Origin: Quercus robur
Taxonomy: Eukaryota; Streptophyta; Magnoliopsida; Fagales; Fagaceae
NCBI RefSeq assembly: GCF_932294415.1
Contig: NC_065538.1
Span: 76,769,834 to 76,833,833, forward strand
Reading direction: 5' to 3'
Length of the DNA stretch: 64,000 nucleotides
Shown here: in pieces, positions 58,342 through 64,000 of the stretch
Numbering within the stretch: the first letter of the stretch is position 1
Layout: each line of letters starts with the position of its first letter
The notes under the pieces: generated by a model
Database searches by the model: none
Seen by the model: the letters and a program-made list of their open reading frames with translations, nothing else
Told to the model about the DNA's origin: nothing
Position numbers and translations under genes: made by a program

Positions 58342-59339
58342 TCAACCCAACGAATGACTTGATCTTTGTTTTGCAAGGATTTCCTTTTTGAGTCCATCAT
58401 AAAAAGCTTTTTGGTCTTCATTCATGCCACTTGTGTCTAGCATCATAATTCTTTCATTCTCTTTCAACTCTTGCAAGCGAACCTTTTCCGCTTTGATACG
58501 TACTCTTTCTTTTTCGGCTACACAACCTTCTTCAAGAACTTTCATTTTCTTTTTCAAATATTCCGTTGCAATATCTTGCCCATCATCTTTTCTTTTTCGA
58601 TTAGCCTTTTCAGCTTTTCTACCTATTGGCCTCTCCAAATCCATAATGCCATCAACCCCCACTCCTTGATCTGGAGTTTGAGGCATTTCTTTTCTTGAAT
58701 CTCCCCTAGGCATAGTAGATGCCCACTTAGGATAATCCTTCAAGATTAGCCAACAATGTTCAAATTGAAAAACGGAACCGTGAATTTCTTTAAACAATTC
58801 CTTTGCTTTCTCAATCTAAAAAAAATTAAATAAATATAACATAATTAGTTTCTTCAAACAATTCATTTGTGTTGTAAACCTAAAAAAATTAAAGACCATT
58901 GCAAAATTTATACCTTGTCATGAGCCGTGGTTCCACTTTCATTCTTTGCTTCAATTTTAGCTAAGGACCCAACAAATTTAACTGTTTCCCTATTAATTGT
59001 TCCCCATCGGGTTGTTAGGGATGCAACACTGCGTGTAGAATCAGTCTTGTGGTCCATAAAGTATTTGGCAACTTTACCATAAAATGTTGTTTTATGTTGC
59101 TCATTACCATACACAGGATCAACACTGGTATTGAGCCATGCTACTACAAGCAGCTTATCTTCCTCAACACTGAAGTTGACACCACGTGCTTGTTTTTTCT
59201 TAGAAGTGGCAACTTCATCATTCACTGGAGAATCTTCGACTAACAGGGGACTACTTTCAGATACATTGAAAATTTCATCCTCAAGATTAATATTCCCCCG
59301 TACGAGATCAATGAATGATGAATAATTCCTTGAGTCCAT
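58342..59339 (-). CDS. Harbinger accessory protein, Myb/trihelix type
   Basis: Two exons, 58914-59339 and 58342-58815, joined by a 98-bp GT-AG intron in phase 0, give 299 aa from ATG 59337-59339. Residues about 50-125 form a Myb/SANT-like DNA-binding domain (NFSVEEDKLLVVAW, then SVASLTTRWGTINR). The C-terminal half has a basic stretch (GRKAEKANRKRK) and a charged coiled coil (KKKMKVLEEGCVAEKERVRIKAEK). It would bind element ends and escort the transposase to the nucleus, as ORF1 proteins of this superfamily do. The frame is intact. Similar proteins are often labelled NAM-associated or GST T3-like in plant genomes. Confidence 0.8.
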
Positions 59340-61216
59340 GCTCTAAATAGATATGGAGACTGCTTGTTCTGGTTTGTTAATTACAACAAAATATATCATT
59401 ACTAAACTTTGTCAATGTATCATGTCAGCTCAACCATCCATTCCTATGTCATTGTCAAGAAAGTAATTGGAACTAGAACTTCTTTCTTCACTTGATATAT
59501 ATTTAACAGTTCTTACATCATATGAAACAATAAAACCACGTATTAAAGGAGCCCGAAGGGTTTCCTTCAAATGGTGAAGCTTGGGCCATTTTTGTTAAAT
59601 AAAACATTTTCAAAAATTATTTTCTAAAGTAGCAATGTTGTAAATTTATTTTGCAAAATAGACTTTTTGTGAAGGAGAATAGTTTCTGCATGCGAGTCCA
59701 AGCATACTCATCTTTAAGAAAGACCAGTTTCACTGTTTTAAAGGAAACTTGTATTAAGGAAAGACAAGTTCTGCATCACATTAGCCATGTCAACATAAAA
59801 GAAGTAGAACTCACCTCTCCAAAAGATGAGTTTGAAGAAAAAGACTATTTTGCAAATTAAGTTTAAAACAATATTACTTTACAAATAATTTAACATATAT
59901 ATCATCATTTATATTGAAAAAAAAAAAAAGGCCATTAAGCTTGTAATTTGATTTTGTTCTTTGCATGCCTAAAGAATTCATTTCTGTACATCCTTCATAT
60001 TTTCATGGTTTTAGGGATTATATGGTAAATTACTTCATTTCTGCTGTGTTTTAACACATGCTAAGTTGCTAAAATTTTAGATAAGGTAAATCAAACAGGC
60101 AAAGCCTCAACAACAACAAAAATGATGGTGAAATTGATGATAATGGGGATTAGGAATTTCATATAGCAAACAAATTCATATAAACAATTTCATATATCAT
60201 TACTAAACTTTAGGCAGAACAAATTCATAACACACCAAACAGCACATATGAACAGAATATAGAGAGAATCAAAACTAGACATTGAAATACCGAGAGAATC
60301 ACAGAGAAGACGGATGAAATACCTGTACGGTGAGCTATTCCTGTCGTGTTTCTCGTGCACAAATTTCACCAGGGCCTCTTTCACGAAACCGGAAGTCCAC
60401 TCACAAAGTTCTTGCGCCAAGAATTGATTCAAAGAGCAGACCGACAACCAGACCCACAATCAGAAATCGCAACCAAAACGGAGACAAAAACAACCAGAGG
60501 ACGCCGATAGAACAGAGAGGATGCGAACCGAAAGGGGGAAAAAAAAACCAAACCCACAACCCAAAGGCCTACGCCCACGCTGATGATAATGGTGGACGAG
60601 TCGTTGGAATCAAGCTCCGTTTTGGCTCCGTTGGAATCAACCTATCGATGCAACCTTTTGGCTCCGTTTCGCTTTTGAGTCGTTTTTCATCAAGCTCCAG
60701 CTGGACTGAAAGTTCCTTCGAGATCAATGTGCTGCTGGAATCTTCGGTGGAAGCACAAACATCCCTTTCAGATTTGCGAGCAATCACAACCAAAACGGAG
60801 ACTCAGAACCAGATCGACGCCGGTAGAACAGAGGACAAAGCGAACCAAAAGGGGAAAAAAAACCGGATTTATGTGGTTAGATTAGTGATGGTAGAAACGA
60901 AACTGATGGTGAGCTGAAGGAGATGGAGCAACAGGGAAGAGGGAAGAAGAAAAAGAATGGGAGAGTGGAGATGGAGATGGAGGCGGTGGGCTGAAGGAGA
61001 AATGAAAGGAAATGAGGGTTGAAAGAGAAATAAAAAATAATAAACCAATATACCACAGCCGGTCCGTACAGTTGTATATTTGTGATTTTACTGTAGCAAG
61101 TTGTAAAAAATTTAACATATACCACATCTGATAAATGGGCTTAAATTGGGTTTGATGTGGGATATGTGCCAAATATTTAGCATTTGGCACATATCCCACA
61201 TCTACTGTGGGTGCTC
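59340..61216. other. Right part of the Harbinger element
   Basis: No recognised gene. Short frames at 60190-60917 and 60877-61199 have no known motif. Bases 60460-60550 and 60775-60860 are diverged repeats of one another (AACCAAAACGGAGAC, then GAACCAAAAGGGG). TTACTGTAGCAAGTTG at about 61088 is a typical subterminal motif. Confidence 0.45.
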
Positions 61217-61438
61217 TTAATGTACCATACTCAATTCTAGTTTAAAAAATAGAGAAATATCAGGGTGGGAATGGGATCGATGTTTTCATGAGAGGAGACT
61301 ATATTACATTGTCTATACAAAATAATTTCCCCCATAGAAAGGGAACACTCAAACAGTCTGCTGACTCTGCTAGCTACTTTTTATTATGTGGTGAAAAATC
61401 AAAAGAAATATGGACTACTTGTTGTGGAGACATGTCTT

Positions 61439-61798
61439 TAGATGTGGCAATATGGATCAAAATTTTCTGACCCGACCCAACCCGACCTGACCCAAAAAAT
61501 ACCTGACCCGAACCCGATTTTTTTTTACCACAAGTAAAAACGGGTTGACCTATGACCCGACCTGTTAAAAAAAATTCGCTAAAAAAATACTTAGACTACG
61601 TCCTGATACTAGGTTCATAAAGCACAAAGTACCAAAACCAATAGTCAATATATTATAGATAAAAACAAGTAAAACAATAGACAAGACATGACATAAGAGA
61701 ATGACTATTTGAGCTTCATCACAACTAATAAGAGCTAAGCTTCACATACATGACATGAGAGAATGAGACAAAGACAACACAAGACTGTCAAGACAACC

Positions 61799-61837
<39 letters not shown>

Positions 61838-62849
61838 CTTTAATACTAGCTGTAGTCCAAAGCCAAAGGCACATTGCACAAATGTGAAAGTTGAAACGTG
61901 ACAAACTAAACCACAAAGGGCCCCAAAGCTTCCTCAGTTCAGTTCCTCTACTCTTGTCTCTTGCACCTTTGCCCTTCTTTCCACACTTTCACACATTCCA
62001 CACTTTTTTAGTTTCTCACAAAGCAAGAAAGATGATGTAAGTGAATTGCATTTTGTTTGGTATATGTTGTGCTATTTTTTTTAATAATAAAGATTGTAAT
62101 GTTGTGAGGTATTATTTTTCATGGCAATTTTTTTTAATGATTAGGAATTTGAACATTATGAAAGTGGTCGTGGTGCCAAAACAAGAAAAAATCTCAGTTG
62201 GACTTGTATTTAGAAGAGCCTAGACTTAACAAAAAGAAAAATTCAAAGTTGGAAGTTCTCTCTTGTTGGAAAGAGCATTAAACTCGATTTCCAAAGCTCT
62301 CTTTAATGGCATAAGATCTCATGAGCATTCTAATAACCACTGTTGCTTCTGAATCAAGTTTTAGCATTGGGAAAAAAATTCTTACTCCGTATCGATCACG
62401 TGTTTTGCTTGAGAATGTGGAAGCTATGTTGTGTACTAAAAGTTGGCTATAAGGACTTGAAGGTAATTTAATTTTTTATAGTCATAATTATACAATTTTA
62501 ATTCTTTATTGATTTGCTTTCACGGTACATTAAGTTATATTAAAATATTGTATTGTAGATGAAGATGCTGACGACTTGCTTTCACACTTGAGCTACAATT
62601 TTCAAGTGTGAATATTTGCAATGTTGAATCTACTACTAATGTTGAGTAGATTGAGATTGAAGTGTAATTCTTATCAAATATTTACTTATTCTTCTTTACT
62701 TAATATGTTATGTTTATTTTTAAATCTTTTTTTTTTAGTTTATCTTTCTAAATAATCTAACTTTACTATTATTTTAAATGCAACAGGAACATATGCACTT
62801 AAGAAGACCGATAACTTGCTACTTTGCTGGCTTAATTGTTTTTTGTTTT

Positions 62850-62888
<39 letters not shown>

Positions 62889-63270
62889 TTTTAAGATCTA
62901 TCTCTATTTGAAGATGTAAACTTGTAATTATATGCATTTTGACAGTAACTATTAACACTGAAGACTTTTTCCATCATGAATTTATGACTATAAATAATTT
63001 TTGTCATGCTCAAATCTGTCAGAATTGGAAGGATATTAACAAGTGGTATTAAGTGCAATTCATTTGCTTAATTGATTTTATTCATTCTCTCTAAACAGGT
63101 TGTCATTGATTAGTTTTTGTAATTAAAAAAAAAAAAAAAAAACTTGTTTGAAAAATACGGGTCAACCCGACTCGGCCCGACCTGCAACCTGATTAACCCA
63201 TTTAAAAATGACCCGTTTTGACCCGCAAACCCGATTGACCCGACTCGAACCACCCGTTTTGCCACGTCTA
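61439..63270. mobile_element. hAT-type element with perfect 8-bp duplication
   Basis: 1832 bp with ends TAGATGTGGCAA and TTGCCACGTCTA, flanked by CATGTCTT on both sides (61431-61438, 63271-63278). Just inside each end are many inverted ACCCGACC/GGTCGGGT motifs (61470-61565, 63160-63255), probable transposase-binding repeats. No transposase is seen, so the copy is non-autonomous. A TA run lies at 61804-61833 and a T run at about 62850. Confidence 0.9.
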
Positions 63271-63474
63271 CATGTCTTGTCAATTCCCAAGTCATCCCCG
63301 ATCATACTTCCCAACATAACTACCCACTCATATCATATGGGCCAAGGATTATAGACTTATTGGACTTTGTCAAAAAAACTCTTTTAAAAAAAATGTTTAA
63401 TTGTACTTAGAAAATCGTAAACTAAAGGAGTTTGCCCTAATTCCTTAGGTAGTAATAGTTATTATTGTTTAATT
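63271..63474. other. Spacer
   Basis: Short spacer with nothing recognised. Confidence 0.4.
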
Positions 63475-63891
63475 GTGGGCATTTGGAGAAGGGTTATTAA
63501 TGTGTTAAATTTGGACATTGTAGCCGTGGAAATTGAATTAGATGCTAAAGTTGTGCATGGTTGGATTACTAAGGAGTATAATTGTAAATTACATTATGTT
63601 TCTCTAATATTGGATTGTTGGACCTTCATCAGCCAGATTTCTAAAGTAAAGATAAGTCACTACTTCTGTGAAACAAACAAGTGTGGCAATGCTTTGGCCA
63701 TAAGAGCTCTAGCTCTTGATCATGACATTGTGTCTTTTGATAGTCTACTTGTATGCATATGTATGCTTTTGTTTTATGACAATTTGAGTATGTATTATGA
63801 GAGGCATATTCCTCTGACTTCTGTAGGTATTGCCTTTTTTTATTTATTTTATTTTTTTATTGAGGTTTTCACCAAAATAAATAAAAAATAA
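63475..63891 (+). pseudogene. RNase H-like (RVT_3) domain relic
   Basis: About 85 residues fit the RNase H domain of plant non-LTR elements and related proteins: EIELDAKVVHGWI holds the second catalytic region, followed by LILDCWTFI and ISHYFCETNKCGNALA. In the last motif Asn replaces the usual catalytic Asp (normally N-x-C-A-D-A-L-A). The domain start is missing and the frame runs into low-complexity T-rich sequence after about 63830. A non-functional fragment. Confidence 0.7.
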
Positions 63892-64000
63892 AAAATAGTT
63901 TTCCAAAGTTGACCTACATAACAAAATTTAATCCATTGACATCGACCACTGTAGCAAGCATTGAATTCAGCAAATGCATACATACATGGACGGAGCCATG
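63892..64000. other. Window end
   Basis: Non-coding. The last bases (GACGGAGCCATG) may be the start of another hAT-type element that continues outside the window. Confidence 0.3.

Larger units (their letters stand above)
54415..61216 (-). mobile_element. PIF/Harbinger transposon, 6.8 kb
   Basis: Ends GAGCATCCGTAGCAGCC (left) and CTACTGTGGGTGCTC (right) are inverted, flanked by TTA (54412-54414, 61217-61219). The minus strand encodes an accessory Myb/trihelix-type protein (58342-59339) and a DDE transposase (55685-56941), the standard two-gene set of the superfamily. Inside near the left end are a LINE-tail repeat array (54659-55230) and other repeats. The transposase has one nonsense codon. 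Other internal sequence (56942-58341, 59340-61100) is non-coding as far as I can see. Confidence 0.85.

Noticed and set aside
60190-60917. Overlapping frames on both strands that could be a captured gene in the Harbinger element
   Set aside because: No known motif, no splice structure and no consistent codon pattern; left as non-coding.

Overview
This window is plant nuclear DNA. It has split genes with GT-AG introns, an S-domain (G-type lectin) receptor kinase, a mitochondrial-type PPR gene, a seven-exon TPS-g-like terpene synthase, and a dense mix of plant transposons (copia-like LTR, L1 LINE, tRNA-derived SINEs, PIF/Harbinger, CACTA, MULE, hAT and Tourist MITEs). AT-richness and intron structure fit a woody eudicot. 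Fagales is a guess from repeat style and cannot be proved here.

Bases 475-18658 and 21966-30690 are two direct copies of one segment: small conserved ORF, S-receptor-like kinase (minus strand), PPR gene (minus strand). Copy 2 holds the intact PPR gene and a receptor-kinase gene broken by one nonsense codon. In copy 1 the kinase has two frameshifts and several catalytic-motif changes, and the PPR gene is a relic. Each copy is the empty-site control for insertions in the other: a solo LTR, a full LTR element, a SINE and a Tourist MITE are unique to copy 1, and a CACTA MITE is unique to copy 2.

The full LTR element (10042-18224) is the most unusual object. It has two 1110-bp LTRs, a 5-bp target duplication, a Met-tRNA primer site and a long gag, but no recognisable pol. 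It carries a second reading frame with a plant transposon protein domain, preceded by what looks like its own 5'-UTR intron. Two solo LTRs of the same family lie at 8539-9645 and 20062-21167.

Bases 32900-41100 hold a decayed L1 LINE on the minus strand, Tourist MITEs and a tandem array. The terpene synthase gene (43922-47766, minus) reads open through all seven exons, 581 codons, and has a TATA box, a CT-repeat leader and a perfect 78-bp palindrome in its last intron. Bases 48300-63300 are almost all DNA transposons with readable ends: a MULE with about 460-bp inverted repeats, a hAT with a nested MITE, a 6.8-kb PIF/Harbinger element (transposase broken by one TGA, accessory Myb-like ORF intact), and a hAT with a perfect 8-bp duplication. 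A relic RNase H domain lies near the right edge.

The likely host genes are therefore the PPR gene, the terpene synthase and the nearly intact receptor kinase copy 2. The rest is mobile DNA or gene relics. Family names come from reading translated motifs; no database search was run.
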